NCBI GenBank assembly: GCA_034096865.1
Contig: JAWQFJ010000461.1
Location: forward strand, 107,501 to 120,000
From: Theodoxus fluviatilis
Taxonomy: Eukaryota > Mollusca > Gastropoda > Cycloneritida > Neritidae
Length of the DNA stretch: 12,500 nucleotides
Direction of reading: 5' to 3'
Shown here: positions 1 to 8,166 of the stretch, piece by piece
Layout: each line of letters opens with the position of its first letter
How positions within the stretch are numbered: the stretch's first letter is position 1
Notes under the pieces: generated by a model
What the model saw: only the letters and a program-made list of their open reading frames with translations
Database searches by the model: none
Told to the model about the DNA's origin: nothing
Made by a program: the position numbers and the translations under genes

Positions 1-810
1 GCGCAAACAGGCAGTTGGGACTTTTTCTGCACCTCCTCAAACATGCAATTCATTCAACATTCATTGTTTACCCGAAATAAAATTCAAGAACTGGACTGAG
101 GATTATCTTGTGCTTCATCCCCAATTGAGCGTATTCCAACTTATTGCTTATGATTACCGGATTTACTTCCACCTGCGAGCACAAAAATTAAGTGATGATG
201 AAATTATTGACTACGACTAGGTAGTTAACTTTTTCTTGCAGGGCATTTCAGTACTATCTGTATTGCTGATTTTGTACAGATCTTTCACTCTGGAACAACG
301 GTATCTTACTTACCATGTATTTTGAAAGAACTATTTTCTACTGATAAGAGTGCCGTCATATAAGTCACGTTTTCAAGATCTTCATCTGACACCCCCTGGA
401 CTCAGAACGCATTTGAATGACCACACTTAAGAACTAAGACCTTGCGTACTCGATGTCAGCTTGAAGAAGGATAGCGTACCCCCTGATACATATCGAAGCC
501 GCTAAGGGGATGGGATGTGGCTTGGCATTCTCGGTGGGCAAGGCGAGATCAGCTTTGAACTACCTCGGGACGGTGCGGTGACGTGGTCGGGATCACTTTG
601 CCAGTAGGAGACTTCTTCAATCGTCCGTCATCTGGCAGTGAGAGTTGTAGTGACATGTACCGACGTAGTGTTGGGGCGAATGCATCGGAGTAAGCTTGTA
701 CTGCAGACACCTGTCCAGTCAAGCATCAAGTAAAGTAGTGAGGACAAACAAGTAAGTGTGGACTGCGTTTGCGCGCGCGGAATGCGCACAAACACACACA
801 GACTACACTC

Positions 811-814
<4 letters not shown>

Positions 815-842
<28 letters not shown>
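815..842. repeat. (AC)n microsatellite
   Basis: Fourteen uninterrupted AC units, preceded by a looser AC-rich stretch from about 787. Confidence 0.97.
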
Positions 843-948
843 GTACGAGACATCCAACACACAAACACTCGTACACCACATCATTGTTTAACCACACGGT
901 ATGCACGATTCCTCCGTTCTTCGTAACTTAGTGTCTGGCCCCACTGCT

Positions 949-1018
949 ATTCTCTCTCTCTCTCTCTCCTCTCCTATCTCTCCTCGTCTCTCTCGTCTCT
1001 TCTCCTTCTCTCCTCCCG
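949..1018. repeat. CT-rich pyrimidine tract
   Basis: Nine or so clean TC units, then an imperfect CT/CCT stretch of pyrimidines with few interruptions. On the gene strand it is a GA-rich purine tract within intron 3. Confidence 0.9.
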
Positions 1019-1492
1019 TGCTTTCACAGAATGAATCCACCAGTCGCCTAAAGAAAACCCAATCCCATGTAATGCACAACAAAGAGTAGTATCCCTACAG
1101 TTGATCTCTTAGTCAGTTCCCAAAGGAGCCTATTTCAAATTTCGCTCACTGCTTATTTTACCAAGGAAGAACAACCCCCAGGATAAGGAGACGTTCTAGG
1201 CTAATGGTAGGCGGTTTACATCCTCGATGAAGTAATACTGCTACATGATTATGGGAAATAATCGGCAACCTGTTCCCACTATTGGCATCTTATCAGTAGG
1301 GAACGGAATACCCTCTACATGAGAGACACTTGATGTATTATACAACATCCTCCAAATATACAACGAGGTCACTGCTATGATCAGATACATAGCCACTTGT
1401 CGTATCCATCTGTATTACAATGTCGCAACTGCTGTGTTGATGCCATGCTGGTGCTTGAAACTTGAAGAGCATAAGTACGTGTTCTTTACAGT

Positions 1493-1800
1493 TTGTCAAA
1501 GGCTAAAACAATGAAACCGCGTCGGTCTTCTAAAAATCTTATGTTCCTTGTTTATCAAGGCTTTGCTCTTGTTCACTATAGCTTCTTTGGCCCAAATTTT
1601 GCCTATTCTGTGGTCAGGCAGTGTGCTTTGTTTGAAGCTACCCCAACTGTTGTACATAGATACGCTACTGTGTACTTTTTCTTATCTATCCAGGATTGTC
1701 ATTTCTTTATGTGCAAGGAAAATTTGTCAGATAGGCAGATATGCCTAAAATTTCACCCTTGCTAAATAAAGAATCAATCACATCAATTGAATCAAAACGT
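1493..1800 (+). other. Unassigned stretch, possible decayed retroelement 3' end
   Basis: A 90-codon open frame (1493-1765) is followed directly by AATAAA (1764-1769), AATCAATC and then the GAAGT microsatellite. A frame, a polyadenylation-like word and a simple-repeat tail in this order would fit the 3' end of a non-LTR retrotransposon. However, I cannot recognise any reverse transcriptase or endonuclease residues, and another frame of similar length overlaps it. Treat it as a weak suggestion. Confidence 0.15.
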
Positions 1801-1885
1801 CAAGTGAAGTGAAGTGAAGTGAAGTGAAGTGAAGTCAAGTCAAGTCAAGTCAAGTCAAGTCAAGTCAAGTCAAGTCAAGTCATGT

Positions 1886-1916
<31 letters not shown>

Positions 1917-2027
1917 CCAACCAACCAACCAACCAACCATCCAACCAACCAACCAACCAACCAACCAACCACCAACCAACCAACCAACCAACCAACCAAC
2001 CAACCAACCAACCAACCAATCAACCAA

Positions 2028-2112
<85 letters not shown>

Positions 2113-2129
2113 CACAGACACACCCCATA

Positions 2130-2209
<80 letters not shown>

Positions 2210-2212
2210 GAT
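1801..2212. repeat. Composite microsatellite chain, six motifs
   Basis: A continuous low-complexity block. It contains GAAGT pentamers (about 1806-1835), CAAGT pentamers (about 1836-1880), CAAG-type tetramers AAGC (1886-1914), AACC tetramers (1915-2028, with two small interruptions), CT dinucleotides (2031-2077), CA dinucleotides (2077-2110), a short interruption, and CA again (2131-2204). In the WARS1 transcript this reads UG, GA, GGUU, GCUU, GACUU and CACUU repeats, starting about 130 nt after the exon 3 donor. Long open frames on both strands here are translations of the repeats, not genes. Confidence 0.97.
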
Positions 2213-2336
2213 GAAAAGGTAGGTCATGTCATGACTAAAAATGGTATTCATAGCACAGTACATGACAAACTGCGTGCGCGACATATAGCAACTCCCTGTG
2301 TTTTGCAGAGGCTTTAATGCTCTTAGCTCTACCTAC

Positions 2337-2456
2337 TTGGTGAAGATGAAGGGCACCAGGTGGCCGAGGTGCATTGCCTCTGAGGAAGGACCCCGGCCCG
2401 TGTAGAGGTAGAAGGGTTTCTTCTGCTCATACATGTCCAGCACCCAGTGCATCTCT
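2337..2456 (-). CDS. WARS1: Tryptophanyl-tRNA synthetase, coding exon 3 with HIGH-type motif
   Basis: Third coding exon: 1 base, 39 codons, then 2 bases. The acceptor is TGCTCCAG with AG at 2458-2457, and the exon begins A GAG ATG. Its translation includes [20 protein letters not shown] then [19 protein letters not shown]. This is the start of the class I Rossmann-fold catalytic domain. It carries the [11 protein letters not shown] block and HLGH, the TrpRS form of the HIGH ATP-binding signature (human HVGH), at about residues 105-108 of the assembled protein. The donor is AA followed by GTAGGTAG at 2336, phase 2, so the final codon (probably Lys) is completed by the next exon. Reading on without splicing meets TAG at once, which supports the splice call. 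No exon resembling the expected continuation (human WLQDVFDVP) was seen in 1-2336, so the gene continues outside the window and the KMSKS loop is not visible. Confidence 0.95.
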
Positions 2457-3296
2457 CTGGAGCACACCACACAGATGTAGTGATGCAAAAGTGGAGGAAG
2501 ATGAGGTGAATGGATTTTATTGGGCCTCGACCCTGCACAACTTGGAATGCACAGAAGCGGAACAAACATCATTGTCGATTACTTTCCTCTTATAACATTA
2601 TTACAGTCACAAAGAAGATGCTCACGTTTAGAATCTTTTATCAAGCGTCAAAGGGAACTATCACTTGGTGTCCTTTTTAAACGTCTGCTGTTACATATTA
2701 TATATACGAAAGGACGTGATCGCAACCGATGCTGTTCTTGACGGGGAACGTTAGTATGCTTTTGTTTTTGCAGACACTGAGAAATCACTTTAGGCCATAG
2801 TTAACCGAGTGCCTACTGCCGTTCATTCAGCGTGGCTGAGACTATGACTGCCGTTGTGTCTTATTACCGCTGTTTTGCCGTATTTATGGAATTTTCGTTT
2901 ATTGAATGACACGAATCTGGTTATCTTGAGAGAAAGTTTCTGATGCATAGAAATAACATCCTAACTACTGATCTTTTGAAATCAGTTAAAGCAACATAAC
3001 TCTCATCGAAATTTTTTAAAGAAAACCCTTCTACACGTGCTTCGATGGCATCATCAGCCTTCCTCCCTGTGGAAGGCATATTTCTCATACAGGAAAAAAG
3101 AGAGTATTGATCATGCATATCATAAGTAAATGTTGACGCATCTTGTGTGGCACAAGGCACATAGATTTATGTCGTCCTCTCGTTTTCACTGCGCTCCAAA
3201 ACGTGTTGCTTGTCAACAGCCATTCACTTTGCATGCATCGCAATAAATGGGAACTTATTCATCATCAACTATCGTACCTGTTGTGGAGTATCCTAC
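2457..3296 (-). other. WARS1: WARS1 intron 2 (840 bp)
   Basis: A GT-AG intron with donor GTAGGATA and acceptor GTGCTCCAG. The pyrimidine tract before the acceptor is weak. Inside is one copy of a 21-bp sequence (2824-2844) that recurs in inverted orientation at 9004-9024. Nothing else recognisable was seen; the open frames in it are short and without family features. Confidence 0.9.
2824..2844 (+). repeat. 21-bp dispersed repeat, copy 1
   Basis: This 21-mer (beginning CATTCAGCGTGG, ending CTGAGACTA) is the exact reverse complement of 9004-9024. The flanks do not align beyond a base or two on each side. Confidence 0.85.
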
Positions 3297-3405
3297 CTGT
3301 GCGAGAAGAAGATGCCTCGTCGTAGGAAGTGGTGCACTGGTTTCCCAGTGAGTCTCTCCATTCTCTTGATGAGGTCATCCTCTATCCTCTGGCTACCAAA
3401 GCGCA
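3297..3405 (-). CDS. WARS1: Tryptophanyl-tRNA synthetase, coding exon 2
   Basis: Second coding exon: 2 bases, 35 codons, then 2 bases. It starts after a pyrimidine-containing acceptor ending GTGTGCAG (AG at 3407-3406) and ends at CAC AG followed by GTAGGATA (donor at 3296). The translation runs [20 protein letters not shown], then [15 protein letters not shown]. This is the segment that precedes the catalytic core in animal TrpRS; human has [20 protein letters not shown] and then [13 protein letters not shown]. The leading TG completes GTG (Val) with the last G of exon 1. The trailing AG completes AGA (Arg) with the first A of exon 3. Phases therefore fit on both sides, and the residue match is continuous across both junctions. 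Confidence 0.95.
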
Positions 3406-3409
3406 CTGC

Positions 3410-4230
3410 ACACGGAACAAAAGGCAAATGCATACAAGGCTTACGAGTGTCTATGCAAATTTATTTTCAAGGAACCTGTCATTCAGGATCCGTGCAAGTT
3501 CAAGTTCAAGTTTGGGTGCTGTATTACGGCACAATTTATTTCATAACCCTAAGGTGCCATATTTAAGAAAATGTGACGAAAGTGACGAAAGGACTCGTTG
3601 CAAAAATACATTGACTTCTAATTTAAAATGAACAGGTCAGTGAAAGTCAAGCAGGAAATACAGCTCCATGGAGCGTGGTTGGGGTTTCACGCACTGACAT
3701 CAAATGAAGTCACTCAGGCGACTGAGAACATGCAAGTTATTCAGAGAGCAAGAGTTTCAAAATGAGCATGTAGTAACAGTATAGGACAATCTTATGTAGT
3801 GTGAATCTCTGCAGTGAGAAGTATCAACTAATTAACGCGTGGATATATTCTATTTCTGAACTAGCTTGCAATTAAAGACTGCTTCAGCAGAGAAAATGTA
3901 GATGTGCAGGCGTAACTCATTGACAACATTCTGTCAAAAAGCATTTGTTTTCCCTCATTTACGGTGATGGATCAATATACATGAAGCTAAACGTAGCCTT
4001 CATTAACTCTATATCAAGAAACTGACTTTAGTCTTCTCCCACAAACAGTTCTTGTACTTTTTTGTTGTTGCAAAAGCAGCAGCTTCCACATGTCAGAATT
4101 GTCCACGAGTTCTAAACTCGTCTGTGGTTTTGAACCATGAGGGGGAAAATACAGTTAATTAGTCCCGAAGAAAGCTTGTTGCCAACTAACTCTTTATCAA
4201 GTTTGGAGTAAATGGCAGACTGTTCATGAA
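3410..4230. other. Intron 1, nothing recognised
   Basis: Mixed-composition sequence with only short features: a CAAGTT repeat near 3494-3512, a GTGACGAAA doublet near 3574-3592, and a small hairpin-forming stretch near 4101-4125 built on CACGAGTT and AACTCGT. No exon, RNA gene or element is supported. Confidence 0.6.
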
Positions 4231-4233
4231 ACA

Positions 4234-4254
4234 CCCCACCCACCCACCCACCCC
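4234..4254 (-). repeat. GGGT tandem repeat, G-quadruplex motif
   Basis: The plus strand has five C-runs separated by single A (C4, C3, C3, C3, C4). The minus strand, which is the WARS1 transcript strand, therefore carries five G-runs with one-base T loops. This is a textbook parallel G-quadruplex pattern within intron 1. Confidence 0.85.
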
Positions 4255-4700
4255 TCATCCCCAACTATATTGCAGTTACCCCGGATTTCTTTATCCCTGC
4301 TGTAGCTGTGACGTATGCGAATGGTCGATGACACCGAAACACAGAGAAAGATCTTACATGTTACGGCGTTTGATGGCAAAGTGGCTTATAATCTTTCAGA
4401 AAGTATTTTCATTAAAAACACACCCAACTTGTCCAAAAGGATTGCCCCGTGGTGTAGTAATCTCTGGTTCAGTGAAGGATACAAAGTTTGGGGCGCAGCC
4501 CATCCTCAATTTGACAAACAGCAACAGTGGGAATTAATAAATAGACAGAGTGTTACAGTAATGCAGGTAAAACAGCGTTCACATTTAAGTTACAGATCAT
4601 CAATGCTACATATGTAAAACAAGATAACTATGAGTAAAAGTTCATTGTTACGTTGGTCGATTCCTTGCTATTCCATCTGGAGTAAAACCGACTGTGTAAA
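4255..4700. other. Intron 1, nothing recognised
   Basis: It contains an open frame of 100 codons on the plus strand (4315-4617) with no recognisable motif and a second overlapping frame of similar length. I regard both as chance frames. Confidence 0.5.
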
Positions 4701-4710
4701 AATATCGCCT

Positions 4711-4764
4711 GGCATGCACTGAAAGTACTCAGCCAATGCAGGTTGAACAGTTAACAGGCAAGCG
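4711..4764 (+). repeat. Duplicated intronic segment, copy 1
   Basis: The core AGCCAATGCAGGTTGAACA (4731-4749) is repeated exactly at 4985-5003. Weaker similarity extends to both sides: GCATGCACTGAAAGTACTC before the core and GCGTCC after it. Confidence 0.8.
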
Positions 4765-4964
4765 TCCAAAGGAAGAAATAACCGGCGTTTCTTCCCGAAC
4801 TGTGGCTTGACATCCATTGAAACACTCAGACGACGACGCTGAGTAAGAAATCAGATGAGCGTCCATGGGGGAAGCGAAAACAAATACAAATGCACCACTA
4901 AAGCTTTTTTCTGTCTTTTAAATACAATAAAATCCATTGCTTTCTGGCATCCAAAGTGTGCTAC

Positions 4965-5019
4965 GGCTTGCATTGAAATTATTTAGCCAATGCAGGTTGA
5001 ACAAACAAGATATGTGTCC
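4965..5019 (+). repeat. Duplicated intronic segment, copy 2
   Basis: Second copy of the 4711-4764 segment, offset by 254 bp and in the same orientation. The 19-bp core is exact. The flanks read GCTTGCATTGAAATTATTT before it and GTGTCC after it, so the copies are old or only partly homologous. Further CGTCCAT words occur at about 4859 and 5096. Confidence 0.75.
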
Positions 5020-5177
5020 ATGAGAGATGGAGCTTTGCTCAGTCCTGAAATCTGTAGGCCTACATGCTATAGTCATTTTACAGGGCAGGCCATGACCAGG
5101 CGTCCATTAATTAGAAACACACAGACGTCAGTGTCCATTGGACAAACAAAAATCTAAAACAAGATGCTAAAGTTGGC

Positions 5178-5235
5178 GCTCGCGCGCGCGCGCACACACG
5201 CACGCACGTACGCACGCACGCACGCGCGCGCGACG

Positions 5236-5313
<78 letters not shown>
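5178..5313. repeat. CG/CA alternating tract and (CA)n microsatellite
   Basis: 5180-5231 is almost perfectly alternating pyrimidine-purine built from CG, CACG and GTACG units. After a short break a long CA run follows (5241-5306). The block is a strong Z-DNA candidate, and in the transcript it gives a long UG repeat within intron 1. Confidence 0.95.
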
Positions 5314-5314
5314 A

Positions 5315-5640
5315 GTGCTAGAAGTCGTAGCATTATGTAAACTCACTTTATTCATATATGTGAGTTAAAAAAAACTAAGCCCTTAAACAACATAGTCCCT
5401 AGTTTTGAAAACAGAATGTTTGCAAATTTGCGTATTAACATGTGGGAGAAAGCGGTGGTGGGAAAATAACGCCGAAAAGGGATTTTCTATAACACCTGAA
5501 ATATTCTGATGCACACAGCTTTCAGAATGAAAGAGAACGTAGCCTTGCCAAAACGGCCATTCTAGTTTGCCCCGCTGTCAGCAGGGTGACTGCCCCTTAC
5601 GTGGCCGTAGCCTCTTGCCGAGTCTAGAAAGCCATTCTGA
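5315..5640. other. Intron 1, nothing recognised
   Basis: AT-rich intronic sequence without repeats or exon-like frames that I can support. Confidence 0.5.
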
Positions 5641-5682
5641 TGCTGATCTCCCTTGTCAGTCAATATTTCTTGTGGAAGTGCT

Positions 5683-5700
5683 CGACTATAATTATAGTCG
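5683..5700. repeat. 18-bp perfect palindrome
   Basis: CGACTATAATTATAGTCG reads identically on both strands. Confidence 0.9.
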
Positions 5701-6037
5701 GTACTTGCGCAGACAGTCCGATCCTAAGTTTCATCGACTCGAAGTGAAATTCTCCAGTAATAGACTTTTAACAGCACAAAGAACACTTAAGCAATGAACT
5801 TGGGCGTTTACAGGATTAGTTGTTTACTTGATTTTATTACGTTTACATCGTACTCATCTGTGCGTGTTATGTTAGGGATGAGACAAAGCCAGCAAATAAA
5901 ATGAACAACAAAGGCAACCACCACCACAAACCAAACAAACTACGCACGGGATGGGAAAAACCCTGTGTGACGCATATTTAGAATGCATGTGACTTCATAA
6001 TTTTATTAATTAAAAAGTTCCGCGATAAGAGTGTCTC
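5701..6037. other. Intron 1, nothing recognised
   Basis: Mixed to AT-rich sequence. It includes a short A/C-rich run around 5900-5940 but no supported exon, RNA gene or element. Confidence 0.5.
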
Positions 6038-6687
6038 GACAAGGGAGATAACTTAAGACAACATAGCTAACTGTGCAGCACTATCGCCCGTTGTGTTTGT
6101 GTTTATCAAATGCCAGCCCTCGACGTTTCGGTTCAGCCTACACAAGACGCAACACCGAGAAGTGAAATATGCGGTCGAACGATCGGCGGCTACATTTGCG
6201 AAGATCGAGGCTCTGTACATGTACCTCTGTATGGTCTTTGATGTACCTCTGTTCAAGCTGGTTGCGAGTGCAGCTTTTCCTAAGCTTTTCACTGAGGAGT
6301 ACGCGTATTTGCTAGTAAGATATGCGCCGTACCTGACTGCCAGTTTACATCAATTTTAAAACTGTGCTGTGACGGCATGCAAGGATCGATACCCTCCTTT
6401 CCCCCAGTTAACTAAGTATGGTGCGTGTACATGCATTGGTAACAACAAACCGTGTTTCCCCCAGTTAACTAAGTATGGTGCGTGTACATGCATTGGTAAC
6501 AACAAACCGTGTTTCCCCCAGTTAACTAAGTATGGTGCGTGTACATGCATTGGTAACAACAAACCGTGTTTCCCCCAGTTAACTAAGTATGGTGCGTGTA
6601 CATGCATTGGTAACAATAACCCGTGTTTTCCATAACGCCGACTGAGGAACGACAAATACAGGAGCCATTAGTTATCTCCCCTTGACC
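6038..6687. other. Possible short element bounded by inverted AAGGGAGATAACT words
   Basis: GACAAGGGAGATAACTT (6038-6054) and AGTTATCTCCCCTTGACC (6670-6687) are inverted copies of a word that I recall as frequent in mollusc genomes. They enclose about 615 bp that include a 57-bp minisatellite and short open frames on both strands (6093-6359 plus, 6053-6292 minus), none of which I recognise. The inverted match is only about 14-17 bp with mismatches, and no clear target-site duplication was seen. A third partial copy, GATCTCCCTTGTC, is at 5645-5657. Confidence 0.3.
6401..6628. repeat. 57-bp minisatellite, four copies
   Basis: Units are at 6401-6457, 6458-6514, 6515-6571 and 6572-6628. Each starts CCCCCAGTTAACTAAG. 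The first three are identical; the fourth differs by two substitutions near its end. Since 57 is a multiple of three, the array stays open on both strands, as a 19-residue repeat PQLTKYGACTCIGNNKPCF on the plus strand and as GKHGLLLPMHVHAPYLVNW on the minus. There is no evidence that either is translated. Identity between copies implies recent expansion or homogenisation, so a length polymorphism is likely. Confidence 0.97.
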
Positions 6688-6689
6688 AT

Positions 6690-7680
6690 CCTTTCTAATC
6701 ATTTTCGTGGCAAGCATGTACTTTTGCAACATTTCCACACGAATGAACATAGCAAGGCTATCAGCGTTTTCCACAGGCATATACAATTAAAGACTCTACC
6801 TGTAAAACGACCGAATCCAAACCAATTTGAATTAACTTCACCTAAACACCCTTTTCAAGTCATGCCACTCAAACACATCGGCTCAATATAAAGCCGTATC
6901 CCCCACACAGACTTTCCATGTCTATGGATGCCTACAGTAGCCGCTACTATGTTGTGTTGCACCCGATTGAATTTTCCACATTTCTGCATTGGCACCTGAA
7001 GCTGAACGCTTTCCATGTTTATTTCCTCTGTGGGCAGGGGTAAGGATAGGCCCACCGCTTCTGTCTACGCGATTCCAAAGAGGCGATCGAATGAGTGGGA
7101 AAATCGTGATTGGACTTAGGCCTACTCTTGGTCTAACTAGTTCTGCTGATTTTATGATCCCTCTGGCCTTACATTATTCACCAAGACTAATATGCCGTGC
7201 AACCTCATTCCTGTATGCATTCATTGATGTCGTGTTTAGTTTATAGTTTACACATAAATCATTAAAAGCACGGTCTCTGTATTGTATACACTGACCAAAC
7301 GCCCAACTTTCTTCTGAACATCACGAAAAATAGTGTTGAACACAGTGTTTTTATATTTCTCCTTTAAGCCCCTTTGTTGCGATTGCCGTGGTGGGAGAGA
7401 CGCGAAACTGAAGCTACTGATCACCAAGGACTATAAAGCAGGATTATCATAGGCAAGCGAAACCAGAGGACAATCGCGAACGTTTTCGTACCACTTTCAA
7501 AGTAATCACAACTTTATCCATTTAAAACGGAAAAAGCGTATGAAGATATTAATATGCACACTGTAGGCCTACGTCTTTGAACAGGTGTGCAGTAATCAAG
7601 TCACGTGAAGAACTCGATCGTGTTCCACTAGTTGCTCTCAGTATGACGCAATCCACAAGGAGGCGGGTCAACCCTTGGGC
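6690..7680. other. Intron 1, nothing recognised
   Basis: About 1 kb with no supported exon. It contains one exact GTAGGCCTAC palindrome (7563-7572) and a near copy, TTAGGCCTACT, at 7117-7127. The open frames are short and overlap on both strands. Confidence 0.5.
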
Positions 7681-7683
7681 ACT

Positions 7684-7901
7684 ATTTCACTCCTACCTCC
7701 TTCCCTTTCCCCACCTGCCTCTCCCCTCTGCCCGCCTTTCCGCCACTGTCCACCCTCCATTTCACTTCACACACCTCCTCCCCCTCCTCAACCTTTTCCA
7801 TCACCCCCACACCACTTCCCCGCCACCAACATGCAGTTCCTCAAACGAAATGAATGGGGTTAGTTTTCTAAAATGCTGTCCCCCCTTCCCCTCCCCCCAT
7901 T

Positions 7902-7998
<97 letters not shown>

Positions 7999-8011
7999 TC
8001 TCTCTCCTCTC
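7684..8011. repeat. Polypyrimidine/polypurine tract with (CT)n
   Basis: The plus strand is C/T-rich from 7684 to about 7833, is interrupted by a mixed stretch to 7879, then has C-runs (7880-7910) and about 45 TC units to about 8000. On the gene strand this is a GA repeat followed by G-runs, beginning only about 37 nt after the intron 1 donor. Confidence 0.95.
7880..7910 (-). other. G-quadruplex motif next to GA repeat
   Basis: The plus strand has C-runs of 6, 4, 6 and 9 separated by 2, 1 and 3 bases. The minus (transcript) strand therefore has four long G-runs with very short loops. Confidence 0.8.
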
Positions 8012-8048
8012 ATTTTCTCGCCAAACGAAAACAAAAAGTTGAACTCAC

Positions 8049-8166
8049 CAATCAGCTTGTCATAGTCCACTCCTTTATCGGACGCACTTTGAACTGTCCA
8101 TGGATCAACGACATCTTCCTGTTCCTCGGTGGACTTCTGAGGATCTTCCGCCCTTGGTTCAGACAT
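8049..8166 (-). CDS. WARS1: Tryptophanyl-tRNA synthetase, coding exon 1 (N-terminus)
   Basis: First coding exon of cytoplasmic TrpRS, the class I enzyme that activates tryptophan with ATP and charges tRNA-Trp. It encodes 39 codons plus one base. The first 20 residues are acidic and polar, followed by DPWTVQ (residues 21-26) and GVDYDKLI (32-39); these match the eukaryote-specific N-terminal segment of animal TrpRS (human has VDPWTVQ and GIDYDKLI). The start is the ATG at 8166-8164. Reading upstream in frame gives GCG, TGC, CAC and then a TAG stop, so translation cannot begin earlier on unspliced DNA. The exon ends ATT G followed by GTGAGT, a strong donor at 8048-8043, in phase 1. The split codon completes as Val with exon 2, restoring DKLIVRFGS. 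No WHEP domain is encoded before the DPWTV segment. An additional spliced 5' exon outside the visible frame cannot be excluded. Confidence 0.95.

Larger units (their letters stand above)
1..2336 (-). other. WARS1: WARS1 intron 3, incomplete
   Basis: This begins at donor GTAGGTAG (2336) and runs off the left edge. I looked on the minus strand for the next TrpRS segment (the block containing TDDEKYLWKDL in human) and did not see it, so the whole stretch is treated as intron. It carries a CA tract, a CT-rich tract and the large microsatellite chain at 1801-2212. Positions 1-790 and 1019-1490 hold nothing I can assign. Confidence 0.75.
3406..8048 (-). other. WARS1: WARS1 intron 1 (4,643 bp)
   Basis: A GT-AG intron between exon 1 (phase 1) and exon 2. 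Its 5' splice site is G followed by GTGAGT and its 3' splice site is GTGTGCAG. It makes up most of the gene span visible here. In the transcript direction it holds, in order, a GA-repeat and G-rich tract starting about 37 nt after the donor, a 57-bp minisatellite, a UG-repeat with an alternating CG/CA block, a duplicated segment and a GGGT-type G-quadruplex motif. No second gene is recognised inside it; the reading frames present are short and unlike any family I know. Confidence 0.9.

Noticed and set aside
1829..2317. Long open frames of [14 protein letters not shown] and HTHTHT residues
   Set aside because: They are direct translations of AACC, CT and CA microsatellites and occur in several frames on both strands.
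4315..4617. 100-codon plus-strand frame as a gene
   Set aside because: No known motif, an overlapping frame of similar size, position inside an intron, and no supporting splice or conservation evidence.
6401..6628. CRISPR-like array
   Set aside because: Units of 57 bp abut directly with no unique spacers, and the context is an animal intron. It is a minisatellite.
7801..8048. Continuation of the WARS1 exon 1 frame past DKLI into [12 protein letters not shown] and GERERER residues
   Set aside because: A strong donor GTGAGT lies right after ATT G, and splicing there restores the TrpRS sequence with exon 2. The read-through is intron and GA repeat.
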